54,229 nt of DNA from Streptococcus sp. k-402 (GTDB lineage: Bacteria; Bacillota; Bacilli; Lactobacillales; Streptococcaceae), in NCBI RefSeq assembly GCF_013277515.1, contig NZ_VMNB01000003.1:262232-316460 (forward strand), written 5' to 3'. Shown piece after piece: positions 9,099 to 17,658 of the stretch (its first letter is position 1; each line of letters starts with the position of its first letter). Below the pieces are notes generated by a model. That model searched no databases. It saw only the letters and a list, made by a program, of their open reading frames with translations, and was not told the origin of the DNA. Made by a program: the position numbers and the translations under genes.

Positions 9099-10145
9099 TT
9101 ACTGTTTAGATTGGATATCTGTAAAGACTTCGTTGTATTTCTTAACGATATCTGATTTATTTTTGATGACATAATCATAATCTTCAGTGAGTGTTTTGAT
9201 TTTGTCAATTGGTTTCATATTTTCGCTTGTTTTGGCATTTTTACGAACAGGACGGTTAGTAGTGGTTGTACCAAGTGTATCTTGTACTTCTTGAGAGATA
9301 ATGAAATCGATAAATTTCTTGGCATTTTCCATGTTTTTCGCTTTTTTAACGATAGCAGCACTAGCAGGTAGGAAGACGGTTCCTTCTTTTGGATAGACTA
9401 CCTTAATGTTAGCTCCGTCATTTAAGAGTTTAACTGCTGGATCTTCATAAGAGAGACCAACAGCCATTTCTCCGTCAGCGACTGCTTTATAGACACCAGA
9501 TGAGCTTGAACCGATTTTACCATCAATAAGCGTGAAGAGATCTTTTACATAAGACCAGGCTTTATCGTCTTTGTAACCACCTTGAGCTTGTAGCATATTT
9601 GTTAATTGAGCAAAGGCGCTAGAAGAGTTTGCTGGGTCAGCAGTTGCAATTTTTCCTTTGAGTTCAGGTTTGAGAAGGTCGCTATATCCTTCGATATTCA
9701 TGCCTTTCGTTAAATCAGGATTGACGATTAAAACACTACCATCTAGTGTATAAGGTGTAGAGTAGCCAGTTGTGTTTTGATATTCTTTGATAACATTATC
9801 ATTTTCTTTTGAAGTATAGTTTTCAAAGAGTTCTCCGTGGGTAGCATATTGTGTATAAGAACCACCAAAGATGACATCAGCTACAGGAGCTTCTTTTTCT
9901 GACTCTAGTTTTTTGAAAAGTTCTCCAGTACCAGCTTGAATCAGTTCTACTTTGATACCATATTTTTCTTCAAAGGCAGGAATAGTTGCTCCAATTAAGC
10001 CCTCTGAGTTTGGTGAATAAACGACTAGCGAACCGCCGTCTCCTTTATCAGATGAACCGCCATCGGCAGATTCATTAGAAGAACAAGCAGCAAGACCAAA
10101 AAGAGCTAGTCCGCAAGCAGCATAATACATCCATTTCTTTTTCAT
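9099..10145 (-). CDS. Extracellular solute-binding lipoprotein (Fbp/AfuA-like)
   Basis: 348 aa. A lipoprotein signal ending in the lipobox LAAC (about 18-21) anchors it to the outer face of the membrane, and a Ser/Gly/Asp-rich linker precedes the family 1 solute-binding fold (LVVYSPNSEGL onward). It is annotated as iron-binding in pneumococci. However, the adjacent tyrosine pair that binds Fe3+ in FbpA proteins is not present: no YY occurs after the signal peptide. Related AfuA proteins bind hexose phosphates, so a phosphosugar or other anion is a reasonable alternative. A cre-like site upstream supports carbon-related control. Confidence 0.93.
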   Translation of the reverse strand: MKKKWMYYAACGLALFGLAACSSNESADGGSSDKGDGGSLVVYSPNSEGLIGATIPAFEEKYGIKVELIQAGTGELFKKLESEKEAPVADVIFGGSYTQYATHGELFENYTSKENDNVIKEYQNTTGYSTPYTLDGSVLIVNPDLTKGMNIEGYSDLLKPELKGKIATADPANSSSAFAQLTNMLQAQGGYKDDKAWSYVKDLFTLIDGKIGSSSSGVYKAVADGEMAVGLSYEDPAVKLLNDGANIKVVYPKEGTVFLPASAAIVKKAKNMENAKKFIDFIISQEVQDTLGTTTTNRPVRKNAKTSENMKPIDKIKTLTEDYDYVIKNKSDIVKKYNEVFTDIQSKQ

Positions 10146-10187
10146 GATGGATACCTCCGTTGTGTTATTTAAGTTTATTTTAAAACA

Positions 10188-10203
10188 ATGTAAGCGTTTT
10201 TAA
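10188..10203. promoter_or_regulatory. cre-like CcpA site upstream of the binding protein gene
   Basis: ATGTAAGCGTTTTTAA matches the catabolite response element consensus WTGNAANCGNWNNCWW at all but one position. It lies 43 nt upstream of the lipoprotein start, in the likely promoter region. Confidence 0.6.
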
Positions 10204-10256
10204 AACCGACAATTCTATTCTATTAGAGTAAAATTCTCTACAAAAAGAAGAATAGC

Positions 10257-11030
10257 TTATTTTACTATTCTTCCGAGTGATTTCAATTCCTTTGGGGAAA
10301 TATGGAGATACTTTTTAAATACTTTGGCAAAATATTTATAGTCTGAAAATCCAACTTGGTCAGAGATGTCGCTTAGAGGGGAGTTGGGAGATTCAGCCAT
10401 CTTCTCTATAGCTTGTTTCAGGCGATATTGTAAGATATATTCATTTAGAGTCATGGGGAAATCTTCTTTGATCACTTTATATAGATAGCTTTCGCTATAG
10501 TTTAAAGCTTCAGCAATAGTCGCAATCGTAAAATGCTCTGCATAATGCTTGTGGACAAAGGAAATAATTTGTTGAATGATTTGGTTTTGTGTATCAACCT
10601 GTTGGATAGAGGTGAGTAAAGTTTGATATTCTTCTAAAAAAGGAGTTTCTTGATAGGTGCTACCTTGTAATCGCAAAACAATGTTTTGAAGACATTCTGT
10701 CAATTCCTTGGTATCAATTGGCTTGGATAAGAAATCAACTGCTCCATATTGCATGGCTTTTTTGGCATTTTGAAAATCGTTATAACCTGATAAGATAACT
10801 TTTTCATAGGAAAGGGTACGAGTGGCTTCAAACATCATAAAAGCATCCATAATTGGCATTGTGATGTCTGTTAAGACAATATGAGGTTCTTTTTCTTGGA
10901 TGAGTTTCATTCCCTCTTGACCGTGACTGGCAGTTCCTACGACTTGGATACCCAAGGCAGAGTAGTCTACGGCAATCTCTAGCCATTTTCGAATGAGGTG
11001 TTCGTCTTCTACGATAATGAGCTTAAACAT
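10257..11030 (-). CDS. Response regulator, YesN type (CheY + AraC HTH)
   Basis: 257 aa. The N-terminal receiver domain (1-120) has the acidic cluster VEDEH, the phospho-acceptor in VLTDITMPIMD (about Asp 56) and the conserved Lys in LSKPID. The C-terminal AraC-type helix-turn-helix (about 155-255) contains IATIAEALNYSESYLYKVIKE and the second HTH ending VGFSDYKYFAKVFKKY. It is encoded directly after its sensor kinase (8-nt overlap) and directly upstream of the ABC importer on the same strand, so it most likely controls that importer. Confidence 0.94.
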   Translation of the reverse strand: MFKLIIVEDEHLIRKWLEIAVDYSALGIQVVGTASHGQEGMKLIQEKEPHIVLTDITMPIMDAFMMFEATRTLSYEKVILSGYNDFQNAKKAMQYGAVDFLSKPIDTKELTECLQNIVLRLQGSTYQETPFLEEYQTLLTSIQQVDTQNQIIQQIISFVHKHYAEHFTIATIAEALNYSESYLYKVIKEDFPMTLNEYILQYRLKQAIEKMAESPNSPLSDISDQVGFSDYKYFAKVFKKYLHISPKELKSLGRIVK

Positions 11031-12672
11031 GAGTTAGTCCTTTCGTTATAAATTTGACCCAAGTTTCTCCATGGCGATTGACTCCTAAATCTAGCTGGAC
11101 ATCAGAAAAGAAATTGCTCAATCGTTTGTAGCTGTTCACGATGCCATGCTGGGTATGAGGGCTTTCTAAAGAGTCTAAAATAGCGAGTCGCTCTTGTTTT
11201 GTGAGCCCTCCGGCATTATCCTTGACTAAAAAAGTCAGAGAATCTGCTTTTAAGGTAATTTGGATATCTATATGAAGATCAATACGGTATTGCATCCCAT
11301 ATTTTATAGCATTTTCTACTAGAGGAAGCAAGAAAAGCTTAGGGATAGGTTGATTATCAACAGTTTCTGGGCAGACAATATCATAAGAAAAGTGCTCAAA
11401 ACGAATCTTATGAATCATCAGGTAATCCTCTATGATCTTTAAATCTTGGCAAATGGTTGTTTCTTTTTCTAAATCGGTGATACTGTAGCGAAGAATGCGC
11501 GTGAGATTTTGAATTAGGTCTTGTGTGAGAGCGGCATCCATTAAAGAAGTGATTTTAATCGTTTCAAGTGTATTGTAGAGAAAATGAGGATTGAACTGAG
11601 CTTCCAGCATTTTTCTTTCAAAAATCCACTTTTCTTTTTCGATGGTTAGCATTTTTTGATGAAGTTGATCTAATTCATGTAGCATATCGTTAATTTTTTC
11701 GGCCATAAACTCAAACTCATCACCTGTTTGTAAATAAACTCTTTTTTCTTCTTGTTTGGGAATCTCTTGAAGTTGGTAAACTAAGCTTTCAATGGGAACA
11801 GCGTTGTGTGTAGCAATCTTATGAGCAATTCGTCTTGCTTGCCAGAAGTAGAGGAAGAATATACATAAGGTGAGAATGGAGGCTAGACCAAGTAAGCTAG
11901 GAATGGGAAAGAAGGATTGAAAAGTATAGATTGAAAAAATAGCACCGACTTTTTCTTTTTGAACAATAAGTGGTTCGTTCGCATACCAGTGGGTGCGAGA
12001 GTGTAGGAGTTTTTCATCCAATTTTTCAAGAGTGGAGCGAGTGAACTGGTTTGTATTGTTAGAAAACATATTTCCAAAGCCATCGGTAATAATGTATTTG
12101 GAATTGATCATTGGGAAACTTGAGATAAAATCATTCTCATTTACGAAAGCAATAGTATAGGCCTTAACTCGTTGGTTTTGAAGTAGTGGTTTGATAAAGA
12201 GTGTGTAATGTTGCTTGTCTGAAGAGAGTGCAATTTTTTCTGTCACTTTTTCTTGAGAAGGATTTTGAATGAGCAGTTTTAGATAGTAGGGTGATAAAAT
12301 ACCTTCTTGATGATTTCGATTGGTACTAAATAGTAACTCACCTGTATCGCTTAGGATAATGAGGTCAGAACTAAGTTTTAATTTAGCTTTTGTCTCGTAA
12401 AATAAGCTAAAGACTTCTCGCTCTGTGTGTTTGCCGTCCAAAAATTCAGGAATCATTTTATGGTTCATAGTAGTCAGGAGCTCATTATTTGCTTCTTTCA
12501 TCTCTTGAACTTGTTTGACAATCTGTCTCGTATCTTTGGAGAGTTGTTGCTTTTGTAAAAAATAGGAAAAACCAAAAAGTAAAATGAGTAGTAAAAGAGA
12601 GGTCACAAAGGCTGCGATAGAGCTTCTATGGAGAATTTCTTTTTGGAGAGATTTTTTAAAGGAATGAGACAT
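11023..12672 (-). CDS. Sensor histidine kinase, YesM/LytS type
   Basis: 549 aa membrane sensor. A first membrane segment (about 18-38) precedes an extracellular domain of about 210 residues, a second membrane segment (about 256-276) and a HAMP-like linker with coiled coil (LHQKMLTIEKEKWIFERKMLE). The His_kinase domain follows, with the phospho-acceptor motif QFNPHFLYNTLETI, then a GHKL ATPase domain (LVENAIKYGMQY N-box, KDNAGGLT G-box). YesM-type kinases sense sugars, often via binding proteins. The locus is not one of the standard two-component systems I recall in pneumococcus; in TIGR4 only a small gene sits here. Confidence 0.93.
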   Translation of the reverse strand: MSHSFKKSLQKEILHRSSIAAFVTSLLLLILLFGFSYFLQKQQLSKDTRQIVKQVQEMKEANNELLTTMNHKMIPEFLDGKHTEREVFSLFYETKAKLKLSSDLIILSDTGELLFSTNRNHQEGILSPYYLKLLIQNPSQEKVTEKIALSSDKQHYTLFIKPLLQNQRVKAYTIAFVNENDFISSFPMINSKYIITDGFGNMFSNNTNQFTRSTLEKLDEKLLHSRTHWYANEPLIVQKEKVGAIFSIYTFQSFFPIPSLLGLASILTLCIFFLYFWQARRIAHKIATHNAVPIESLVYQLQEIPKQEEKRVYLQTGDEFEFMAEKINDMLHELDQLHQKMLTIEKEKWIFERKMLEAQFNPHFLYNTLETIKITSLMDAALTQDLIQNLTRILRYSITDLEKETTICQDLKIIEDYLMIHKIRFEHFSYDIVCPETVDNQPIPKLFLLPLVENAIKYGMQYRIDLHIDIQITLKADSLTFLVKDNAGGLTKQERLAILDSLESPHTQHGIVNSYKRLSNFFSDVQLDLGVNRHGETWVKFITKGLTHV

Positions 12673-12704
12673 CTGCTACCTCCTTGGAAGGGTTTTCTGT
12701 TATA

Positions 12705-12733
12705 AGTATAGCAGTTTAAAAATTTTAGAGCAA
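12705..12733 (-). promoter_or_regulatory. Promoter of the two-component system
   Basis: Read on the minus strand, TTGCTC (-35) and TATACT (-10) are separated by 17 nt, about 30 nt before the kinase start, which has a good AAGGAGG ribosome site. Confidence 0.7.
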
Positions 12734-12743
12734 GGTAAAATAG

Positions 12744-12780
12744 AAAAGGTTTGGCTAAAATTTTTTAGCTAAACCTTTTG
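12744..12780. terminator. Terminator after the activase gene
   Basis: An imperfect hairpin (AAAAGGTTT-GCTAAAA / TTTTAGC-AAACCTTTT) lies downstream of the minus-strand activase gene. It separates that gene from the two-component promoter. Confidence 0.7.
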
Positions 12781-12846
12781 AAAAGTTAAGTATGTATTAT
12801 AGATGATTGTTATCTGCAAATAGCTAGAGCATTTCAAGGAAATAAA

Positions 12847-13623
12847 CTAGAAATAACAATTAATATGATGGTTCAGAAATACCTTTTGATAATCAATAAG
12901 ATCTTCAGGATGAAGTGCGTTGACTCCATCCATTTCATATTTTCGATTTAATAAACGATATTTGTTTTCACCAAATTGATGAAAAGGGAGTAGTTGGACT
13001 TGGTCGATATTTAATGAGTTAAATAGAGTAGCGAATTCTTCTGCATCCTCTAAACTATTGTTAAAATCAGGAATAACCGGGATTCTTAAAACGATAGTTT
13101 TATGTTGAGAAAAGGCATAATGAATGTTTTTAATAATCATTTGATTAAAAACCCCAGTCACTTTTTTATGTTTTATAGAATTATAATGTTTTAGGTCTGT
13201 GTAGATAAAATCCACATATTGGATTAAATCAACAAATTTTTCATGATCAACAAAGGCAGTAGTTTCAATGGCAGTGTGTATGTGATGTTCTTTAGCTGAC
13301 TTTAAGATGGCTTTAGCAAATTCAAACTGAGCAAATATTTCACCCCCTGATAAAGTTAAACCTCCACCGGATTCTTCGTAAAATTCTTTATCTTTTAATA
13401 CCTCTGTAATAATTTCTTCTACAGTTTTTTCTTCACCTACTAAAGTGAATTTTTCTCGTTGAGCATCTTTCATTTTTTCAGGTTTCATTCTTTGAGATTC
13501 AGGATTAGAACACCATGGACAGCGCAGAGGACATCCTTTTAAAAAAACAGTTGTACGAATACCCGGACCGTCATGAATTGAAAAGTGTTGAATATTAAAA
13601 ATAATTCCTTTAGATATTTCCAT
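12847..13623 (-). CDS. pflA: Glycyl-radical enzyme activating protein (radical SAM)
   Basis: 258 aa radical SAM activase. The 4Fe-4S motif CPLRCPWC (C31, C35, C38; CX3CX2C) is followed by the SAM-binding GGGLTLSGGE segment. It abstracts hydrogen from the conserved glycine of its partner enzyme, here almost certainly the glycyl radical enzyme at 17807. It lacks the cysteine-rich ferredoxin-like insert seen in many dehydratase activases and so resembles the short PflA form. It is transcribed divergently from the deoR-type gene, and the intergenic region carries two DeoR-like boxes. In pneumococcus this gene is annotated pflA/pflE; it is not the main PflB activase. Confidence 0.92.
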   Translation of the reverse strand: MEISKGIIFNIQHFSIHDGPGIRTTVFLKGCPLRCPWCSNPESQRMKPEKMKDAQREKFTLVGEEKTVEEIITEVLKDKEFYEESGGGLTLSGGEIFAQFEFAKAILKSAKEHHIHTAIETTAFVDHEKFVDLIQYVDFIYTDLKHYNSIKHKKVTGVFNQMIIKNIHYAFSQHKTIVLRIPVIPDFNNSLEDAEEFATLFNSLNIDQVQLLPFHQFGENKYRLLNRKYEMDGVNALHPEDLIDYQKVFLNHHINCYF

Positions 13624-13656
13624 AAGAGTTCCTCCTCTTTATAATTCTATCCTATC

Positions 13657-13690
13657 ACAAAAACGAAAGAAAAACAATTACGAACGAAAG
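13657..13690. promoter_or_regulatory. Paired DeoR-like operator boxes (activase/deoR intergenic)
   Basis: Two CGAAAG cores start at 13664 and 13685, exactly 21 bp apart, between the divergent activase and deoR genes. The core and the 21-bp spacing recur in front of the glycyl radical enzyme (17767 and 17788). They overlap the presumed promoter of the activase gene on the minus strand, as expected for repression. Confidence 0.7.
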
Positions 13691-13744
13691 TTTAATTTGT
13701 TGTTTTTTGCTTTTTATTTTGGTAGAATAAAACGGAGGTGTAAA

Positions 13745-14491
13745 ATGAAAAGATTGGAACAAATTATTAAATTAGTATCAGAATATGAAAAGATTGATGT
13801 TAATACATTATCGGAAAAATTAAATGTATCGAAAGTAACGATTAGAAAAGATTTAGATAAATTAGAGTCAAAAGGCTTATTACACAGAGAGCATGGATAT
13901 GCTGTGTTAAATAGTGGAGATGACTTAAATGTACGTTTGTCAATTAATTATGAAATTAAGAGAAAAATTGTTCAAGAAGCAGTAAAATTGGTATCAGATA
14001 ATGAAACAATAATGATAGAATCTGGTTCAACCTGTGCTTTACTTGCTGAGGAAATTTGCAAGCAAAAAAGAAATGTCACTATTGTAACAAATTCATTTTT
14101 TATAGCAAATTTTGTAAGAGGTTATGATTCATGTCGTGTTATTGTTCTTGGTGGAGAGTTTCAGAAAGATTCACAGGTTACCGTAGGACCTTTATTAAAA
14201 GAAATGATACAGACTTTTCATGTGCGTCAAGCTTTTGTTGGGACAGATGGCTACGATAAAGAGATGGGTTTTACAGGAAAAGATTTAATGCGCAGTGAGG
14301 TAGTTCAATATATTTCAGCAGCGTCGGATAAAGTCATTGTGCTAACTGACTCAAGTAAATTTGATAAAAGAGGTACAGTAAGAAGATTTGCTTTAAGTCA
14401 AGTCTATGAAGTAATAACAGACGAAAAACTTTCTAAACAAAATGTAGCTACATTAGAAAATGCTGGGATAATGGTTAAGGTAGTTTCGTAA
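13745..14491 (+). CDS. DeoR-family transcriptional regulator
   Basis: 248 aa. An N-terminal DeoR HTH (about 20-55: IDVNTLSEKLNVSKVTIRKDLDKL) precedes a sugar-phosphate-sensing domain (NagB-like; IESGSTCALL, VTNSFFIANF, GGEFQ, FVGTDGYD). ATG 13745 is chosen over the upstream in-frame start at 13697 because CGGAGG precedes it and the HTH then begins at the usual position. An extended -10 (TGGTAGAAT) lies just upstream. It forms an operon with the SorC-type gene (12-nt gap). It is the likely ligand of the CGAAAG boxes and would respond to a phosphosugar of the pathway. Confidence 0.93.
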   Translation: MKRLEQIIKLVSEYEKIDVNTLSEKLNVSKVTIRKDLDKLESKGLLHREHGYAVLNSGDDLNVRLSINYEIKRKIVQEAVKLVSDNETIMIESGSTCALLAEEICKQKRNVTIVTNSFFIANFVRGYDSCRVIVLGGEFQKDSQVTVGPLLKEMIQTFHVRQAFVGTDGYDKEMGFTGKDLMRSEVVQYISAASDKVIVLTDSSKFDKRGTVRRFALSQVYEVITDEKLSKQNVATLENAGIMVKVVS

Positions 14492-14503
14492 GAGGTTAAG
14501 TGT

Positions 14504-15484
14504 ATGAATCAAGATAGGAATAAACTGCTCTCTAAAATTGCTTATCTGTATTATATTGAAAACTTAAATCAGTCACAAATAGCAGCAAAATTAGGAATTT
14601 ATAGAACCTCTATTAGTAGAATGTTAACAGAAGCAAGGAATGCAGGAATTGTTAAAATTGAAATAGAGAATTTTGATACCAATATGTTTAAGTTGGAAAA
14701 TTATGTAAAAGAAAAATATGGTCTGGAAAGTTTAGAAATTATTCCAAATGAATTTGATGACAATCCAACAATTTTATCTGAAAGAATTTCTCAAGTTGCA
14801 GCAGGTGTCCTTAGGAATTTAATTGATGATAATATGAAAATTGGCTTTTCTTGGGGAAAAAGTTTAAGTAATTTAGTAGATTTAATCCACAGCAAAAGTG
14901 TTCGAAATGTTCACTTCTATCCTCTAGCAGGTGGTCCTAGTCACATACACGCTAAATACCATGTGAATACACTGATTTATGAAATGTCTAGAAAATTTCA
15001 TGGAGAGTGTACATTTATGAATGCAACAATTGTGCAAGAAAATAAATTGTTAGCAGATGGTATTTTGCAATCAAGATATTTTGAAGATTTGAAAAATAGT
15101 TGGAAAGATTTAGATATAGCTGTGGTTGGGATTGGTGATTTTAGTAATAAAGGAAAACATCAATGGTTAGACATGCTTACAGAGGATGACTTTAAAGAAT
15201 TGACAAAAGTTAAAACTGTAGGAGAAATTTGTTGTCGATTTTTTGATTCAAAAGGTAAAGAAGTCTATGAGAACTTACAGGAAAGAACAATAGCCATCTC
15301 TTTGGAAGATTTAAAAAATATTCCTCAAAGTTTAGCTGTTGCTTACGGTGATACGAAAGTATCTGCGATTCTTTCTGTTTTGCGTGCTAATCTAGTAAAT
15401 CATTTGATTACAGATAAAAATACAATTTTAAAAGTTTTAGAAGAAGATGGTGATTTTTCTTTTCGAAATATTTTATGCGAGTGA
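14504..15484 (+). CDS. SorC-family transcriptional regulator
   Basis: 326 aa. An N-terminal HTH (about 20-45: LNQSQIAAKLGIYRTSISRMLTEAR) is followed by the SorC/CggR-type sugar-binding domain (about 60-315; GFSWGKSLSNL, PLAGGPSH, VGIGDF). The family binds phosphorylated sugars and often activates its operon. The repeated GCACA-TT-TGTGC motif in front of the PTS genes and the glycyl radical gene is the natural candidate operator. The gene and its deoR neighbour are visibly AT-rich compared with the flanking housekeeping genes. Confidence 0.93.
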   Translation: MNQDRNKLLSKIAYLYYIENLNQSQIAAKLGIYRTSISRMLTEARNAGIVKIEIENFDTNMFKLENYVKEKYGLESLEIIPNEFDDNPTILSERISQVAAGVLRNLIDDNMKIGFSWGKSLSNLVDLIHSKSVRNVHFYPLAGGPSHIHAKYHVNTLIYEMSRKFHGECTFMNATIVQENKLLADGILQSRYFEDLKNSWKDLDIAVVGIGDFSNKGKHQWLDMLTEDDFKELTKVKTVGEICCRFFDSKGKEVYENLQERTIAISLEDLKNIPQSLAVAYGDTKVSAILSVLRANLVNHLITDKNTILKVLEEDGDFSFRNILCE

Positions 15485-15486
15485 AA

Positions 15487-15520
15487 ATGATAGACTGATA
15501 TCAGTTTATCGTTTTTTTTT
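15487..15520 (+). terminator. Terminator after the regulator pair
   Basis: A near-perfect palindrome (GATAGACTGATATCAGTTTATC) immediately after the sorC stop is followed by nine T residues. Confidence 0.85.
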
Positions 15521-15528
15521 AATCAATT

Positions 15529-15540
15529 GCACATTTGTGC
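15529..15540. promoter_or_regulatory. Candidate SorC-type operator upstream of PTS genes
   Basis: The inverted repeat GCACATTTGTGC (GCACA-N2-TGTGC) lies 37 nt upstream of the -35 box of the PTS operon. An almost identical site is at 17684. A position upstream of -35 suits an activator. Confidence 0.65.
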
Positions 15541-15577
15541 TTATATAAATAAAAATAGTTTATTTGTTGTTTTTAGA

Positions 15578-15606
15578 TTGACAAGTTTATTATGTAGTTG
15601 TATTCT
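15578..15606 (+). promoter_or_regulatory. Promoter of the PTS operon
   Basis: TTGACA (15578-15583), 17-nt spacer, TATTCT (15601-15606). The IIA ATG follows after about 70 nt with AGGAGG. Confidence 0.8.
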
Positions 15607-15677
15607 ATAGTTACAAAAGAAAATTTTAAAATTTCAAATGAAAAAAGCTTTTTACATAGTGAAATGAGGAGGAATTT

Positions 15678-15998
15678 ATGGAAATTATTGTTCCAGATCA
15701 AATTATCATGGGTTTAATTTTATATGCTGGCGATGCGAAACAACATATTTATAAAGCGTTAGATTATATAAAAAACGGTACATGTGAACGATGTGAAGAA
15801 GAAATCCAGTTAGCTGATGCAGCCTTATTAGAAGCCCATAATCTACAAACAAAATTCTTGGCACAGGAAGCGTCTGGTACAAAGACAGAAATAACAGCTC
15901 TCTTTGTTCATTCACAAGATCATCTCATGACTAGCATGACGGAGATTAATTTAATCAAAGAAATTATTAGTTTGAGAAAAGAACTTCATAAAAAATAA
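15678..15998 (+). CDS. PTS system IIA component, lactose/cellobiose family
   Basis: 106 aa cytosolic phosphocarrier of the Lac PTS family. The active-site region LFVHSQDHLMT contains H78 (phosphorylated) and H82, at the same positions as in LacF. It accepts phosphate from HPr and passes it to IIB. The trimeric three-helix fold fits the length. It is first in a IIA-IIB-IIC set (gaps 33 and 16 nt) leading to the glycyl radical enzyme. Confidence 0.95.
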   Translation: MEIIVPDQIIMGLILYAGDAKQHIYKALDYIKNGTCERCEEEIQLADAALLEAHNLQTKFLAQEASGTKTEITALFVHSQDHLMTSMTEINLIKEIISLRKELHKK

Positions 15999-16031
15999 TA
16001 CTAGAGTATTAACATAGAGGAGGAAAATATA

Positions 16032-16340
16032 ATGGTGAAGATTGGTTTGTTTTGTGCAGCAGGCTTTTCTACTGGTATGCTTGTAAATAATATGAAAATT
16101 GCAGCTCAATCTAGTGGAGTTGAGGCAGAAATAGAGGCGTTTTCTCAGTCTAAATTAGCGGATTATGCCCCAAATCTAGATGTTGCACTGTTGGGGCCTC
16201 AAGTTGCTTATACATTAGATAAATCAAAAGAAATTTGTGATAAGTGTGATGTTCCGATAGCTGTTATTCCGATGATGGACTATGGTATGTTAGATGGGAA
16301 AAAAGTATTAGATTTGGCCCTATCTTTGATTAGTGGGTAA
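16032..16340 (+). CDS. PTS system IIB component, lactose/cellobiose family
   Basis: 102 aa cytosolic IIB. The phospho-acceptor cysteine is C8 in GLFCAAGFSTGMLV, the P-loop typical of Lac/cellobiose IIB. GPQVAYTL is the other conserved motif. It transfers phosphate from IIA to the incoming sugar at IIC. RBS is AGAGGAGG. Confidence 0.95.
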   Translation: MVKIGLFCAAGFSTGMLVNNMKIAAQSSGVEAEIEAFSQSKLADYAPNLDVALLGPQVAYTLDKSKEICDKCDVPIAVIPMMDYGMLDGKKVLDLALSLISG

Positions 16341-16356
16341 GAAAAGGAGATTTATT

Positions 16357-17646
16357 ATGGCAAAGATGGATGTTCAAAAAATCATTGCACCTATGATGAA
16401 ATTTGTGAATATGCGTGGTATTATAGCTCTAAAAGATGGTATGTTAGCAATTTTGCCATTGACAGTAGTTGGTAGTTTATTCTTGATTATGGGACAATTG
16501 CCATTTGAAGGATTAAACAAGAGCATTGCTAGTGTATTTGGAGCAAATTGGACAGAGCCGTTTATGCAAGTGTATTCAGGAACTTTTGCGATTATGGGTC
16601 TAATTTCTTGTTTTTCAATTGCCTATTCTTATGCTAAGAATAGCGGAGTAGAGGCTTTGCCAGCTGGGGTTCTATCTGTATCTGCATTCTTTATTTTGCT
16701 AAGATCATCTTATATCCCTAAACAAGGTGAGGCAATTGGGGATGCTATTAGTAAAGTTTGGTTTGGAGGTCAAGGAATTATCGGTGCTATCATTATAGGT
16801 TTGGTAGTAGGAAGTATTTATACCTTCTTTATAAAGAGAAAAATTGTTATTAAGATGCCAGAACAAGTTCCACAAGCTATTGCGAAACAGTTTGAAGCAA
16901 TGATTCCAGCATTTGTAATTTTCTTACTTTCTATGATTGTATATATTTTAGCGAGCTCATTGACTAATGGCGGAACATTCATAGAAATGATTTATTCTGC
17001 TATTCAAGTTCCATTGCAAGGTTTAACTGGATCTTTGTATGGTGCAATTGGAATTGCATTCTTTATATCATTTTTGTGGTGGTTTGGTGTTCATGGACAA
17101 TCGGTAGTAAATGGAGTAGTGACAGCTCTGCTTTTATCTAATCTTGATGCTAATAAAGCTATGTTAGCCTCTGGTAATCTATCATTAGAAAATGGTGCAC
17201 ATATTGTTACTCAACAATTTTTAGATTCATTTTTAATTCTATCAGGTTCAGGGATTACGTTTGGTCTTGTAGTTGCCATGCTTTTTGCAGCAAAATCAAA
17301 ACAATACCAAGCCTTAGGAAAAGTTGCAGCTTTTCCAGCAATATTTAACGTAAATGAGCCAGTTGTATTTGGATTTCCGATTGTCATGAATCCAGTTATG
17401 TTTGTACCTTTCATTCTTGTTCCTGTACTTGCAGCTGTGATAGTATATGGAGCTATTGCAACAGGTTTCATGCAGCCATTTTCAGGAGTTACATTACCTT
17501 GGAGCACCCCGGCTATTATATCAGGATTTATGGTTGGTGGATGGCAAGGAGTTATTACTCAGCTGGTGATATTAGCGATGTCTATATTAGTTTATTTCCC
17601 ATTCTTTAAAGTACAGGATCGTTTAGCTTATCAGAATGAAGCATGA
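16357..17646 (+). CDS. PTS system IIC component, lactose/cellobiose family
   Basis: 429 aa membrane permease with about ten hydrophobic segments. The conserved region FNVNEPVVFGFPIVMNPVMF (about 330-350) is the substrate-binding NEP motif of Lac-family EIIC. I chose ATG 16357 (AAGGAG, 8 nt upstream) over the in-frame upstream start at 16333 that overlaps IIB. The family imports beta-glucosides, lactose, N,N'-diacetylchitobiose and related compounds. The downstream pathway suggests a different, dehydratable sugar or polyol such as 1,5-anhydroglucitol (inference). Confidence 0.95.
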   Translation: MAKMDVQKIIAPMMKFVNMRGIIALKDGMLAILPLTVVGSLFLIMGQLPFEGLNKSIASVFGANWTEPFMQVYSGTFAIMGLISCFSIAYSYAKNSGVEALPAGVLSVSAFFILLRSSYIPKQGEAIGDAISKVWFGGQGIIGAIIIGLVVGSIYTFFIKRKIVIKMPEQVPQAIAKQFEAMIPAFVIFLLSMIVYILASSLTNGGTFIEMIYSAIQVPLQGLTGSLYGAIGIAFFISFLWWFGVHGQSVVNGVVTALLLSNLDANKAMLASGNLSLENGAHIVTQQFLDSFLILSGSGITFGLVVAMLFAAKSKQYQALGKVAAFPAIFNVNEPVVFGFPIVMNPVMFVPFILVPVLAAVIVYGAIATGFMQPFSGVTLPWSTPAIISGFMVGGWQGVITQLVILAMSILVYFPFFKVQDRLAYQNEA

Positions 17647-17658
17647 TAATTCTAAAAA

